The position numbers were made by a program, and so were the translations under genes. Under the pieces are notes generated by a model. It was not told where the DNA came from, searched no databases, and saw nothing but the letters and a program-made list of their open reading frames with translations. Below, piece by piece: positions 23,793 through 36,742 of a stretch of DNA of 64,000 nucleotides (within the stretch, counting starts at the first letter, position 1; every line of letters starts with the position of its first letter). The DNA comes from Trema orientale (lineage: Eukaryota; Streptophyta; Magnoliopsida; Rosales; Cannabaceae), in contig JXTC01000005.1 of NCBI GenBank assembly GCA_002914845.1, forward strand, positions 2,106,362 to 2,170,361, in the 5' to 3' direction.

Positions 23793-25121
23793 TGGGATAT
23801 TTGCCATAAAAAGTAAATTTCTAATTTTATTATTTTAGTATAAATAACTTTCTTTTATATGCAATTATGATATTTGCTAGATTAAACTATCTCAGTTGAA
23901 TAGTTCATTTATCTAAAAAAGATTCTATGACTTTATTTATGTATAAAAAAACAAACATGATTAAGTATTAATTATGAGGAGACTTATTTCCTTAACTAAG
24001 TCTAAATTAACTAGTTTACAATCTGTAAATAAAGATGGATACTTTATTTACTAAAGAATATAGTATTTGTCTATCTCAATGGGAATGATGTGTCTCAAAT
24101 CATTGAAGAGTCTGACTTCCGATAGAAACACTAGTACAACATAAATAAGTTATGTGTATTGAACTAGACAAGGTAATATAAAAAATTGGAGTGTCGTAAC
24201 TCAATTCTTAATATTACCACAAACTAGCTCTTAGCATGTAGATCTTAATCTTTGATGTTTGACTAGACTTGCTTTCATGGATTGTAACCTTTTGATTTGT
24301 NNNNNNNNNNNNNNNNNNNNNNNNNNNNNNNNNNNNNNNNNNNNNNNNNNNNNNNNNNNNNNNNNNNNNNNNNNNNNNNNNNNNNNNNNNNNNNNNNNNN
24401 NNNNNNNNNNNNNNNNNNNNNNNNNNNNNNNNNNNNNNNNNNNNNNNNNNNNNNNNNNNNNNNNNNNNNNNNNNNNNNNNNNNNNNNNNNNNNNNNNNNN
24501 NNNNNNNNNNNNNNNNNNNNNNNNNNNNNNNNNNNNNNNNNNNNNNNNNNNNNNNNNNNNNNNNNNNNNNNNNNNNNNNNNNNNNNNNNNNNNNNNNNNN
24601 NNNNNNNNNNNNNNNNNNNNNNNNNNNNNNNNNNNNNNNNNNNNNNNNNNNNNNNNNNNNNNNNNNNNNNNNNNNNNNNNNNNNNNNNNNATTAAATCTC
24701 TATAAAAGGCATGGCATTTAATCTAAGAGTGCAGTATTTAGAGTGTCCCCTTTACTAATAGTATTTATATAAATACCATAATAAGAGTTATTATGTATTT
24801 ATCATACTATTGGAGCTTAAATTATTTGGATCCATTAGGTCCCTTATCTAACTCAACAAAGCTCATTAATTGGTTTGTGATATTTGTGAAATTAGTTTCA
24901 TGAAACTGTGTAAAATAATGATTCTACATAGAAATTATTATTTTTATAAATAAGTTACATAAGTTGGACATATTTATATAAATATACCCAAAGCCCAAAT
25001 TGGAGAACAAGCCCAATTCTAATTGGACTAGGATTAGCAGTTTTTAGCCCCATATATATATAGGATATATGATAGAAAAAACTGTACAGTAACAATAGGA
25101 AAGCTACACATGAAACAGAGG

Positions 25122-25155
<34 letters not shown>

Positions 25156-25598
25156 ATTCGGCCAAGGCTGAGGGAAGAGAAGAGAAAAAAGTTTCCTGCA
25201 ACCTCACATTCTCGTCTCACATCCCAGTATTCTAAAGGATCAAGAAGGTGTTCTTGATCGTTTTCCAACGAAGGATTCAACTTGGTGCTTACCCGCCTTA
25301 TCAACCTAGAGCCGGAGCATAGACAAGAAGATCTAGGGTTGGAGATTTGATCACCATCAACAAGGAGATCAAGGAAGATCACGCTGCAAGAGGTAAACTC
25401 TAATCTCATCTCTAGGGTTTATGTATCTAGATTTGATTTATGTTATACATGATCCTCTATATGATATATGAATATTCTATAGTTATGAAAACTATTTTCA
25501 TGTAAAAATTTTAAAACCTAAATCCGCTAATTTTTCTGCTACATTCATGATGTGATCATGTGTTTTCTATATTTTTCATGCATGTATATTTTTTCCTA
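23793..25598. mobile_element. Solo LTR-like insertion inside Copia gag (contains assembly gap)
   Basis: It interrupts the Copia gag between its C-terminal basic region and its zinc knuckle. It begins TGGGATATTTGCC and ends TTTTTTCCTA, flanked by the 5-bp duplication ACTGT at 23788-23792 and 25599-25603. The expected final CA is TA here. It is 1806 bp long including the 390-N gap. The non-gap part is non-coding, with a TATATATATAGG stretch, a GA-rich tract (25120-25155) and a CTAGGGTTT-like end. It is either a solo LTR or an element whose interior is hidden by the gap. Confidence 0.7.
24301..24690. other. Assembly gap (390 N)
   Basis: Run of N. The true length may differ, and any open frame reported across it is meaningless. 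Confidence 1.
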
Positions 25599-25642
25599 AC
25601 TGTTAGGCCTATGTACCAGCATCGACCAGCAGAACCACTAGC

Positions 25643-26470
25643 TCAGCCTCTTTGACTTCTGCCTCGATGAATGCCTCCTCTGCCACGACTAGCAAAATTA
25701 GTCGATGAATGTTGAAAATTAAGAGTACTAGCAGCATTCATTTGTTTAAGATGAATCTCTTGAGTAAGAAGTAAGCACTTGACTTCTTGAATTGACATTT
25801 CATCTGTGTTGATACGACTCAGAATAGCAGTGACTGTGGCATCATAATTAGATGGCAGACCAGTGAGGATGCACATAATGAGCTCATCATTTTCAACATT
25901 ATATCCACCTAAGGCTAGAGCATCAACAAAGCTCTCCATCTTAGCAAAGTACTCAAATATGGTCATGGAGCCTTTTTTGGTAGTTTGGAGCTGAACTCTC
26001 AGCTGAAGCATTCAAGCTCGTGAGCAAGAAATAAACAGAGTTTCAAGTAAATGCCAAACCTTATGAGTCATTGCACAATGAACAACTTGACTCAGTAGAG
26101 AAGAGGAGATGGATGAGAGAAGCCAGGTAAGAATCAATTTATCCTCACGAATCCACTGTGTATGATCAGGATTGATGACCCGAGAAATGACGCCATGTTC
26201 ATCGGTAAGATCTACAAACTCAGGTGGACAAGGCCTTATCTTGAACATATAATCAGCAAGGTTGTCACCACGGAGAGCAGGAAACACTTGAGATCGCCAA
26301 ATAGAGTAATTGGTGCAATCGAGCTTGACTGAGACAGCAGAGTTCAACATGGTGGTAAACGGAGAACAAGGATTCATTTTCTGGAGATTGCTGGGAGTAG
26401 AGCTTGATCCATTCGAGAGAGAAGAAGAATTGGAAGAAGCTTTGAAAGTCACCATTAATGTACGGATCAA
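25643..26470 (-). pseudogene. Copia gag, one in-frame stop
   Basis: Gag of the Copia element (UBN2 type): LDCTNYSIWRSQVFPALRG, HTQWIREDKLILTWLLSSIS and KGSMTIFEYFAKMESFVDAL, then LPSNYDATVTAIL and a glycine/arginine tail FASRGRGGIHRGR. The two halves (26470-26012 and 26011-25643) share one frame separated by a single TGA at 26012-26014, in the place of an arginine codon, which fits CGA to TGA. Downstream it is cut by the nested solo LTR. Confidence 0.85.
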
Positions 26471-26485
26471 GGCTCTGGTACTATA
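26466..26485 (-). promoter_or_regulatory. Primer binding site of the Copia element
   Basis: Directly inside the 5' LTR, the minus strand reads TAGTACCAGAGCCTTGATC. It is close to the TGGTATCAGAGC sequence complementary to initiator methionine tRNA used by plant Copia elements. Confidence 0.8.
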
Positions 26486-26674
26486 TGAAAATTATAGAAT
26501 AAGACTATGAACTGAGTAAAATGATGACTCTCAGAATAATATCTGAGACTTCTCTTCATATATTTATACTAGTATGAATACACTAGAAAGATCTTACGAC
26601 AGCTTCAGGCAAGTGGAGCTATAAGCTCATTAACAATCTAACTAATCTGAGCTGGAGCTAAATGCTCTCTAACA
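26486..26674 (-). repeat. 5' LTR of the Copia element
   Basis: On the minus strand it begins TGTTAGAGAG and ends ATAATTTTCA, with a TATA-type promoter motif (TATAAATATATGAAG) inside. It is 189 bp and ends right before the primer binding site. No partner LTR exists in the window because the 3' end of the element is missing. Confidence 0.75.
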
Positions 26675-27341
26675 GTTTACTTAATCTAATAACTAATCAC
26701 AACAGATTAGTTGATGAAGCTTCTAGAGAACATTGACTTGAACGATGACTAGACTCTGTTGACTGCTGACTAGGCTGCTTAACTTGTTTTACGAAAAACT
26801 TACTACACGTCGAAGCATAAACAACACTTGGATGATAGATGTTGTTTGTCATATATTTGTATAAAATGTCGTTTATCATGCATATAACATATATTTATTA
26901 TTCATGAATTCATTGAAGACTGCACAGAAGTTCATTAAAAGCAGCTCGTTCCAAATTCATAGTTGTTTACCTACATATATGAACAAGTACATGTTCCTCC
27001 TTGAAGCTTTTGACCATCAAGGTTATATTACATGCCACCACCACTACTCACTGAGAAATTATGGACAATATATATATACATATATATAGTGAATATATAT
27101 GTTGATGAAGAATATGAAAGGCGATGCAATTAATTCTGATCAATTAATTTAATTATTGTACTCATGTGACAAGTCGTCGAACATATTCATATCAGGGCTG
27201 AACGATATGTCGCTTCTGAACAAGTTGTTGAGGAGTAAACGACGTATCATTTCACTTTACGGTGCCAGTTGCAACTGGCAACTTTAGTTTAATTAGTGAT
27301 CAGCATTTAGAGGATCAAAAAAGTAATATATCCTAAAAAAA
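26675..27341. other. Intergenic, no gene seen
   Basis: AT-rich spacer between the Copia LTR and the next MITE. Confidence 0.4.
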
Positions 27342-27524
27342 GAATGCTAGAAGCCCTCTCTTTAATACTCTCTTTTGCACTCTCTCAGTCTCACTGCTTG
27401 ACACGTGGATTCCACTATGATTACTGTATTATTAAAATATTAAACTGGATAGTGGAATCTATCTGTCAGACTGTAAAATTGGAGAGTGTAAAAGAGATTG
27501 AGAAAAAGAGTGTGTTTAGCATTC
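27342..27524. mobile_element. MITE with near-palindromic structure
   Basis: A 183-bp element. Left end GAATGCTAGAAGCCCTCTCT and inverted right end GAATGCTAAACACACTCTTT match, as do the inner parts (CTCTTTTGCACTCTC and CTCTTTTACACTCTC, then GATTCCACTAT). The whole element would fold into one stem. No clear target-site duplication, so the superfamily is open. Confidence 0.7.
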
Positions 27525-29872
27525 CTCATCTTTAAAAGAGTTGTCTTTAACCAAAATAGTACTGTGAATTGCGAGGTTCCCAAATAGGTAAGATAGGCCC
27601 AATTTCCATTGCATTAATAGTCTTTTATTACACATTTGTTTAATATATTAGTCAATTGCAATGCCAAGATGCAAATATTCACGTTTATTCGACATTACTA
27701 TGATCAAAATGTTTTCAATTCTTTAACCCCAATTTGTTTAGAAAGAAAAATGAAGAAGAAGAAAAACATTCTTTAACCCCAATTTGTTTGAAAAAAAAAA
27801 TGAAGAAGAAGAGGAAGAAGAATTCTTAAATTGGGAATGCTCAAAGCACTCAAAAGGAACCCATTAGTTCATGCGCTCGCAGTATGAAGAATTGGGGAAC
27901 TTTTGGTGATAAATATTAAATCTCTTATCAAAACTCGAAAGCCCTTAAAGAAAAGTGGGTTTTCATCACTAATTGATTAATTAATGTACTAATTAATTAC
28001 TTAATTGTAGTTTGATACCCCTGCTGATATACATGTATTATTGTTCATGCCATGTTAGGCACATAATCTACTCATAACGTATCAACATTCTAATGATAAT
28101 GTTATATGTTTCTACTAGGATGGACCCCTCAGTTTTCAACTCCAGACCAGCTTTCAATGAAAATTTTCTATTGGTTGTGTAAAACACTAAATAGATTCTT
28201 GTCTGCCTAGAAAGCTTGGCAGTAAAATAAGTAGCTAGGTTGGTCACTAGAGAAACTGTTTGGGACACGGGAAAAATCCTGCATATATAAGAAAGAGAGA
28301 TATTGACATTTACAAAATTTCAATAGCTATTTAACATTGGTTTTGGAATTTGTATATTATTAAGCCCACAAATCCAAAATAGAGAATTAATATGATATAA
28401 GAATACAAGGTTTACTTAGGAGATATGCTTGAGCCCAATATCTATTTTTAAATTACGAAGGTAATCATAGGAGGTGTACAACTAGAATCTAATTTGTTGC
28501 ATTTAATTGCTTTTTCAAAATAAAATATTAAGAATTAAGAGTTCCAAGATGTCGGCATTGCTCTCTTATGGTCCACTCCTTGGCCAAAAAGCCTAAGGAC
28601 ACTTTCCCTTCTTACTCATTGGAAAAAGTGGAAACTTGAAGACTCTTTAAACTTTTCAAACATTTTTAGAGATTTGTCTTTGGGAAATCCAAAATGGGAT
28701 TTTTGAGTCATGAACGTAGGCAAATTATTTAACCAAAAAAAAAAAAAGGAAAAAAAAAATAGACCGTTTATTATTATATGACTTTTGGAGAGGACAGAGA
28801 GTTTGGAGCATAGGGAACATGATGGCCTCCATGCTTACATATCCATGCCTGACCATCTTTCACATTATCAATGGCTTCAAAAGGAGCTATGGGGTCTCTC
28901 AATGACATGAATCTCTTTTGAAACTCTCCCCAAAGGGCCAAGCCAAACCCCTTCTCTCTCTCATGGGTCCACACTAACTGGCAATTACTGAATTTTTACT
29001 GACTCAGTCCGAGTGACAACATGTTTATGTCAGCACCATATGGTAGTAGCAGCCCCAAAATTCTTGTGGTGAGCCACTAAGGATAAGCTGATTTTGTTGT
29101 TGGTTTTACTGTTTATTACTCCAAGTTGTTGCTCTTAGTAAGCAACTTTGCCATTTCAAGCTCAGCTGCAGTAAAAAGTGAATTTTAGTGCTGAGAAAAT
29201 CTTCTATTTAGATTGCTGAAGTTTAATTGATAATTAGACATCACTAATCTAGGGAGGAAGGGAAAATGTTTGTTGATAGAGATTTTATTAGATAATCCAG
29301 TTTGACTTGTATATATATGATAGATATACTTATTAAAGTGATAAGCAAATTAAAAGGAACATCATATATATATATATATATATGGACCTATGTTTTTCAA
29401 TGAAAGATAGGGTTCGAATCTTAAACCTGAAGATAAAAGATAAGGTAGTTATCAACTAAGCTAAATTTGTGATCTCTATAAAAATGAATTTAATTTTTGC
29501 AACTTATAGTAATGCATCAAATGAAACTTGTAATCAAGTTGTATCCCTTTAATTTTATCCAATTTGCGAACATGCTTTATTTTCTAACTTTAACTACTTA
29601 GTCCTAATATTCTTTAGAAAAAGGATGTAACTAATTATTCCTTCTATCAAAACTTCCCTTCTATACTCACACTTTGATCAGTGGGTGGCATTAATTTGAA
29701 TCTGTTTGCTTAAAAAATAACGGATGTCACAAGAAAATTGCCTATAAAAGGACCCGACGCTAATATTGGTAAGTCCCAGTTATAAATATTATATGTGAGA
29801 CCCGCAATTCTACTGGTGAGTGGTGTTATACCAAATTGGAATTCTTTTCAAGAGTTTCTCTTCTATAATTTA
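27525..29872. other. Intergenic with an unrecognised open frame
   Basis: A 27-bp duplicated segment (TTCTTTAACCCCAATTTGTTT then GA-rich) occurs near 27720 and 27770. On the minus strand 28774-28974 is open for 66 codons, with an internal ATG before SLRDPIAPFEAIDNV and a GGHHVPYAPNS stretch. It has an unusual, non-repetitive composition but no family I recognise. An AT microsatellite lies at 29363-29384. Nothing else was seen. Confidence 0.3.
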
Positions 29873-30364
29873 GAGGGTTAATGGCATAAGTGGTCTAGGA
29901 ACTATCCAACTAGTTATAATTTGGACCCGAAGTTCTAAGTTTGACAACTAAACACTCCAACTTTTCATTTCTATGCAAAAGTTGGTCCATGGGCTGTCAA
30001 AATCGTAACAAGTTAAATTTCGGATGGAAAACATACGTAGGGGCATGTGGTAGCATCTGAAAGGGTATTTAAGAGAAAATAAACTGAATAAAAGAATTTA
30101 GAGGGAAAAAAAGACGTATTATTTTCATTTTCTAGAATTCTTAAAATTATAAATTTGGAGAAACCTCTCAGATGCTACCAATTACTCCTCGTGCTTATTT
30201 TCCATTGGAAATTTAACTGTATATTATAATTTAAACAATTTAAGAACGAAATTATATAGAATTAAAAACTTCAAGGACTTAATTGTAAAATTAGAACATC
30301 GGGAACCAAGTTATAACTAGTTGGATAGTTCAAGGACCTTCGGGACCATTTGTGCCACAAGCCC
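29873..30364. mobile_element. MITE or short TIR element
   Basis: A 492-bp element with inverted ends. The left reads GGGTTAATGGCATAAGTGG and GAACTATCCAACTAGTTATA; the right, inverted, reads GGGCTTGTGGCACAAATGG and GAACTATCCAACTAGTTATA. It is flanked by TAATTTA at 29866-29872 and 30365-30371. Non-coding. Confidence 0.75.
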
Positions 30365-30371
30365 TAATTTA

Positions 30372-31462
30372 ATCTCATTTCAGGTTAAACTCTTCCAATT
30401 TTTTTGAATTTTCAGATATTAAACTTGGTAATGATAAGAAAAATTGGGTGTGATGTCCAACATCAACACCCTTCTGTATGACTTCTGATAAAGGACAGAG
30501 AACGAATAAGACAGCAACATAGAGAGGAGGGAGGATCACAAAGTCACGCACTAGCAGAATGATGCTTGGTGGAGCAATTGAGAGAGATTCGGATTTTAGA
30601 AGAAAAATATTTTTTTCCAAAAAAAAAAAAAAGCTTTGTTAAAAGCACGAGAGGAATGATATGGCGTGTATGGAGGATACTGTCCTCTCTTTCTCACTCT
30701 CTCTCATCCTTCGAGATAGATATTGCATTTTGGTATAGCAAGGCTCGAGAAGTATAGGATATATTATTACTCTATTTGGTACCTTGGGAGAGGATCTGTT
30801 TGTTTGTTTTTGGGGACTTTGGTGGGGGCAGAGTGAAAAAACTTGTAAGATTATGGCCACTTAGAGTACTCTAACATGTCTTGTTTGCTTCAAAAATCTT
30901 TAGCACACCTACGATGTATGATATGATGGATGCTTCTGTGGGAACCATCCAAATCAATTGTAAGTTGGGACATTCTTTTTTTTTTTAAATTATGAAAATA
31001 ATTAATTTTTTTTTAAAAAAAGTTGGGTTTACCCAATTATATTGGCTTGCCAACTTAACAGTCAAAAAAACTAATCCAATCAAAATGAAACTACAGTGTG
31101 GGGGAAGGTACTATTCAATTCAATTCAACTATATGGTCCTTGTTAAGGAGGAGTTTAGTTAGGCATGTCCACCGCTTGAGAATTTCATTGGGTTTGCGTG
31201 ACTGTAATCATCAAGGTTCTTCTAGCATGTGGCTACAATATTGCTCTCTATGCTTGCAAATTATGTGTGTAGCTAGGTGAATTATAAATCTTATCTTATA
31301 CTTATACCCTCCTTTATTTTTAATTCGAGATACCATTTTTTAATTAGGACATGCATATCATAATCGTTTACTAGCTACGAGGACCAAACCCATAGATTTG
31401 TTGACACAATTGTGCCAAAAGCATCCATTACAAATGCCAAGTTCTAATAACTACTCGTGCAT
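30372..31462. other. Intergenic, no gene seen
   Basis: Mixed AT-rich and CT-rich sequence. No coding motifs. Confidence 0.4.
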
Positions 31463-31996
31463 AGGACTGATAATTTTTTACACGATACAGCAATATGACT
31501 TGAAAATAACACAAAATAAATGAGTTTAAGTGACACATTTAATTTTTCTAAATTGATTAATAAACGGATAGATTTCGGGTCAACCTCTGTAACTCAAAAA
31601 TCGCTCATATAACACGTTTAATTAAACGAGTCGCTCTCATGTCAATATGACACGACACAAATATGACACGTTTAGGATTAATTTAATATTTTAAATGTAG
31701 TTTAGTCAATTCTAAATATGCCTATATGTATTTAGTTGAATTAATATAATCGTGCTAAAATTGAATCATCGTGTAAATATTGACTAATCTTGTCAAATGG
31801 GTCATAAACAGGTATATGACATATTTATTTAAAGAGTTACACGTGTCATATAGTGTTACAAGATTATCGTGTCGTATTCGGGTTTATATTTTTGACACGT
31901 TTATTAATTGTGTTATTCGAATTAAGATATTTTTATGTCGTATCATAATCATGTCGACCAAAATTACACGACACAACAGCACGAATTGTCAGCCTT
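31463..31996. mobile_element. TIR element, about 0.53 kb
   Basis: Left end AGGACTGATAAT, inverted right end AAGGCTGACAAT; the inner arms share ACACGA and AATAACACAA-type blocks. It is flanked by ACTCGTGCAT (31453-31462) and ACTAGTGCAT (31997-32006), a 10-bp duplication with one mismatch. Non-coding. The ends with ACACGACACAAC and GGCTGACAATTCGTG motifs resemble a repeat common in dicot genomes. Confidence 0.65.
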
Positions 31997-32006
31997 ACTA
32001 GTGCAT

Positions 32007-35000
32007 TAGATTAGAATCACTTTTCAATGGCTTAGTATAAACATAAATACATTGGTCTTTAATAGTATTTTATCACCATATACTTAGTTATATAGGATAA
32101 CACTACATATCTCAACTATTATACCAAATTTTTGGTCCCAACACACGTGATAAGTGAGTTGTCGCCGTCCAATTGGTGTATTAAAACTTACCATAAATAG
32201 ATTAAACATTATCCACCAATTGAGTTGTGATAAATCATATACCACATATATTGGTATTAAAATTTTGGTACTATAGTTGATACCCTAAGCATTATCCATG
32301 TAACATAAATTATACGAGGATAAAAAGGAAACAACTCTTTGCAAAAAGTCAAATCAAGCAAAGTCAAGCTAAAGAAAGGACAAGAATATGACTTGTCAAA
32401 CCATACCATTCAATTTAAACATGACTATATATCATCCCCAACATATATTAAAAAAAACAAAGAATAAATAGAAGCCTAAAAGACATAGAAATGATTCACA
32501 TGAAACTGAATTTGTACACCCAAAAGAAAAAAAAAAAAAAAAAGATAGCTGTGGACTATGAAATATTGACCATCGTCTTTAATCTCTAGTATAAATCTAT
32601 AAATCAAGCTAACAGAACTACTTAAGCATGGGACCAATGGCAGCTACAACTTGTATTAGATTACATAGTCCGGGTAATTTGTACGAGGCAGAGAGGAACA
32701 ACGTGGCGTTGGCCATGTCAGAGTGTTACCACTCAAGGAATGCAGCAATCAAGTTGAGACGACGAAGCTTTACTGCCATAGTGAGTTCTAAAAGTCCAAA
32801 AAGTTTGGACATCATCAATGCAAAAAAGGTGAATNAAAAAAAAAAAAAAAAAAAAAAAAAAGGAAATTGCAAGAGTTGCGAATGTCACTAACATGTAACA
32901 GTGACACCTCAAAAATGAGATTAGATAAGAGAGTGGTGGGGTCCATCCCAATAGGCAAACAAATTTTTTTGCGCGCATGGTACAGTAGCACTCACGGTTG
33001 CTCAATTAGTGTTTTTTTTTTTTTCCAAAAAAAAAAAAAATAAATTTCCCAAAAACAGCACGAGTCTTCTCTCTTGAGGAAAAAAGGGAGCCAACAATCC
33101 TCCCTCCACATGTGTGCAAAATGTGCGCGCGTGCGAGAGCATTGTATGGCGGCTGCTAAAGGCCCAAAGCCCGCTTTGTTTCCCATACCCAACAAAACCC
33201 ATCAATTGTCGCCCAAACGAAGGGTCTAGTGGGGCCACAATGTCCAACAATAACAATGTTACGAGGGCCCACATTTGCCGAGCAGTTGGGACACACACCA
33301 AGATGATGTGGTAGCTTTGGTGGGCCCATTTTCCACGGTGGTTGTCGGCCCATGAGTGGGGGCCAATCATATTCAATTGGGGTGGGGTTAGAACTTTGGG
33401 AGTTATAGGTTTTGAAATACTCATTTCGTCCAAAAAAATAAATAAAAAAATAAACAACAAAAAGAAAATAATATACCTTTCTTTGTCTCTTCAACTTACT
33501 ACGCTCATCTCCAAATAATTTTTTTTCCTCTTTCAAAAAAAAATAATTAAATTAATCTTTGCTAAGATGAGGAAGAAGATTTTGGGTGGCGACTTTTCAC
33601 ATAAAAGTCCCTAACTTTTGTTTGAGAAAGAGAGATCTGAGAGAGTTTGGTTTACACTTTTCAAGTAAGATTTGGTTCAACAAAGTGGTTGACCATTTTG
33701 GGGGGGGAGGGGAGAGAGAGAGAAACTGATATGTATATTGGGGCTAAGCTTGCGTGTGGGAGTGAGAGAGAGAGAGAGTTCTCTTAAGATAGATAGATGA
33801 GATAGTGTGTTGAGTTTGGTGGGTGCATGCGCGTGCAGCACAAAGAGGGTGGGTTTTGTGGTCATAATGGAGGCTGCCAGCCACACCCATCAGATTTATT
33901 CATGACGCCATACACTATGCATCATTCCTATTACTACCCCAAAACTATTTCATTCTAAACTCACAATTTTCCATCATTGCCTTTTCTCTCTTTACCTTAA
34001 CATTTTTAATTGTTTGGTTTGAATTTAGTGACCCTTCTAGGCTCTATTTATATAGAAATAAATCAGTCTGTCGATAAATTCACAATCTAATTGTAAGTTT
34101 TCTTTTGTAATTAATAACAATAATAGTAGTAAGTATTGTAAAGTAAATTAGTTGACAACAGTGAGAATTTGACAGATAAGTTGTGATCATTTAAAAGTCA
34201 CAATTTAGTATATTACTAGTACTTAAAGCTTTTGTTATGTACTAATTATATCTCTCTAAATCTATAACTACCCTAGAAAGTATAACCTGTCTGCTAAGTA
34301 TATGACTACTTGTATACTTTTTTCTGTAGAGAAAGCTTCTTCAATGCTGATGATTTTGAATTATTGGTATATAATCTTCAGCATACACAATACCTTATAA
34401 GTCTTAAATTAAAAGCCAAGGTGAGACCAGCTACTTAGTTGTGTTTGATTTGAGAGCAGTTGCCTGTGAAAACTTCCTTGGAAAGCCCACTATGCACTAA
34501 TTACTTCCTTTTCCTTCAAAGTTACTGTTTCTCTGCTCAACTTTACACCCTCTCCACCTTACAAAGACAAATACAATTCATTTGGTTTCCATTCTTTGGG
34601 CTAAAAGGGAATAAAAATAAATAGAAATAGGAATACAAAATACAAAAGCAAACCCAGTTCTATTGGGGATGTCGGACCGTATGTAGTTCTCAAATAATTG
34701 TAGGCCTAAGTTTTGTTGATACAAAAGCTTTGGCTAATCAAACTTGACATAATTCTTATTATTATGTTGTGATCAAATGAATTTTCATTTATTTCCAATT
34801 TCTTGGAGGGAAAACGGAAACTAACCCTTTATTTGGAGTAAGGTTTTGGCCCATAATAATTAAGAAGTTTAATAAATTTGCATGCTTTCAAAAAATACAA
34901 AAAAGAAATAGGAAATATAATAAAAATAATAAAGAAAATACAAAATGATGATAATGCCACCTAGCAGCTGCAACATGGACTTGCATGCATGGAGAATAAA

Positions 35001-36700
35001 AATGATGCGAAATGGGAATGGCTTTGATTTCACGTACGGGCCTCCCCCTAATTCAAGGATATTCTCATTATTTATCTGCCACGCCTGATTCCTTTTGTTT
35101 TTTGGGGTTTTGCAAACGAAATTATTATTAGAACCTAAAAAATATACGCATACATTGATGGGATTTTTGGGCACGTCTAGATTAACTTTTATTTTTCTCT
35201 TTTAACTTCTTTTGATATAATAAGCATATACCCTGCTCACTCAGTAATAGACAAATGCTGTCCCTATCGAGTACCCAAACCCCATTTCGTTTTCATTACT
35301 GTACAGTACTAGTACTGTAATTTTCGCCCTTCCAATCCATTATCTTTACTTGTGTCATATTTTAGTGGTGTGTGTACTGTATTTTGTGCTTGTTCGAATG
35401 TTTTGTATTTGATTGGGTTTAGTCCTTTGTCCTCTATTTTGTCCCACATCGACTAGGAATAATATGTATAGCTAAGCTAGTACCCGGCAACGCCTATGAG
35501 CAGCAAATTAATAAGCTTGGAAGCATCGTTAATAATTGTTGTCATGCATTTGAACCAACATATCTAGTTCTTGTCTATAATGGTGTTTGTGTTTTTATGG
35601 AACTATGACTTAGATATAATGGCTTTGTAATAGTAAATGTTGAATTTTGACCAAATTCTAATCCATTTTTTTTGGTGGGGTTTAGTTTATTTGTTAATTT
35701 TTTTTATTTGGATGATGTTATATGGCCCATATTTATGGAACTTTCTTAACGTATAGATAATCTGGAATATTGGTGATTGATCAATATTTTGAAAACAAGA
35801 CATTTAACCTTACCTAAGATTTTAGAAAGAAAAAAAAAAAAACATAATTATTTTTTGTCAAGATTTGTCATGATTTTGTTCTTGTACTAAGATTAGATCA
35901 ATTTTGCTAGATCATCACGATGTTGCTTGCAATCGATAAAAAAAGGTCCAGTTGTGGAAACAAGGTATTGGTGGTTCTTATTTATCTATTTCTACTTTAT
36001 GTATCACAATTTCTTGGTCAAATAAATAATCAATGAAATTTTCAATTTTGTGAACTCTATTTATATCAATGAAGAACAATTAATTGCTAAATTGCAAGTT
36101 GTTCCCCAATTTCCAAATTACTGAACTCTTGAAGATCAAGTTAAATTAGGACATTCAAAAAAACGCAAATAATCATTAAAGAAGCATATACAAACTATAG
36201 TTTGGCACAGAACATAATGAGTAATTCCCCGACAATATCCTCTAGTTTGAAGTAAGATCTTACTATGCCATGAAACTTATAACCCAAATCAATAAAACTT
36301 TACATGAAAATATTTCAAAAAATAATGAAAGATTGTGAGAATATTTTCTCAACTCATCCCATGCCCAAAGAAACCACAAAATCCAAAAAAAATTAAAAGT
36401 GTCACAAGAACCTTATCACATAAATTCCATTTTGGCCAAATTGCTATATACTTTGTCAGCACTCAAAGTATAATAGCTAGAGAGAACAGTAACACCAAAA
36501 TAGCAAAATTAGTAAGTGGAACCAAGAAAAAGAAAATTAATTTTGTTCCCTGTATCTATCTTTTTCTCCTTTTTTTTTTAAAAAAAATTAATTTTTGTAA
36601 AAATTTTGTGGAAAAAAGAAAAACATTGAATGATCTTGTATATTCACTTCATAATGCCTGCAATCATGAATCTTGGTTGCCTCACCCGCATGCCCCCCTA
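32007..36700. other. Long intergenic stretch, no supported gene
   Basis: A methionine-started frame from 32628 (MAATTCIRLHS, then basic and serine-rich) runs into a poly-A tract with an N at 32835. It could be a transit-peptide-like first exon, but no continuation is visible. Open frames at 33002-33536 are low-complexity. GA- and CT-rich tracts occur near 33710-33780. Otherwise AT-rich with no motif recognised. Confidence 0.3.
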
Positions 36701-36742
36701 AGTCCCTTTCCTTCTCTTTCTCTCTCTTTCTTAACACCCACC

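Larger units (their letters stand above)
21655..26674 (-). mobile_element. Truncated Ty1/Copia retrotransposon with nested insertion
   Basis: Minus-strand element read from its 5' LTR (26486-26674) through a PBS-like site, gag (26470-25643), a zinc-knuckle remnant QICGKRGHMA (about 23730-23780, beyond the nested insertion), the integrase region (23351 to about 22490) and part of reverse transcriptase (21991 to about 21655). Copia marks are LWHRRLRHSS, NTCQYGK (the first cysteine of the zinc site appears as Y), VYRVKFNADGSVQRYKA, KGFHQTQGVDFNETFSP and QLDVNNAFLNG. Sequence after this RT block, including the YVDD site, RNase H and the 3' LTR, is missing. There are many stops and frame changes, so it is dead. 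It is broken by the solo LTR at 23793-25598. Confidence 0.88.

Noticed and set aside
24259..24705. Open frames spanning 24259-24705
   Set aside because: They consist almost wholly of the N gap.
29405..29460. GGGTTCGAATC box suggesting a tRNA T-arm
   Set aside because: No acceptor stem, D-arm or anticodon arm fits around it; this motif is common in plant repeats.
33002..33536. Overlapping minus-strand frames of 126-152 codons
   Set aside because: Phenylalanine and lysine runs come from T/A tracts; no domain motif.
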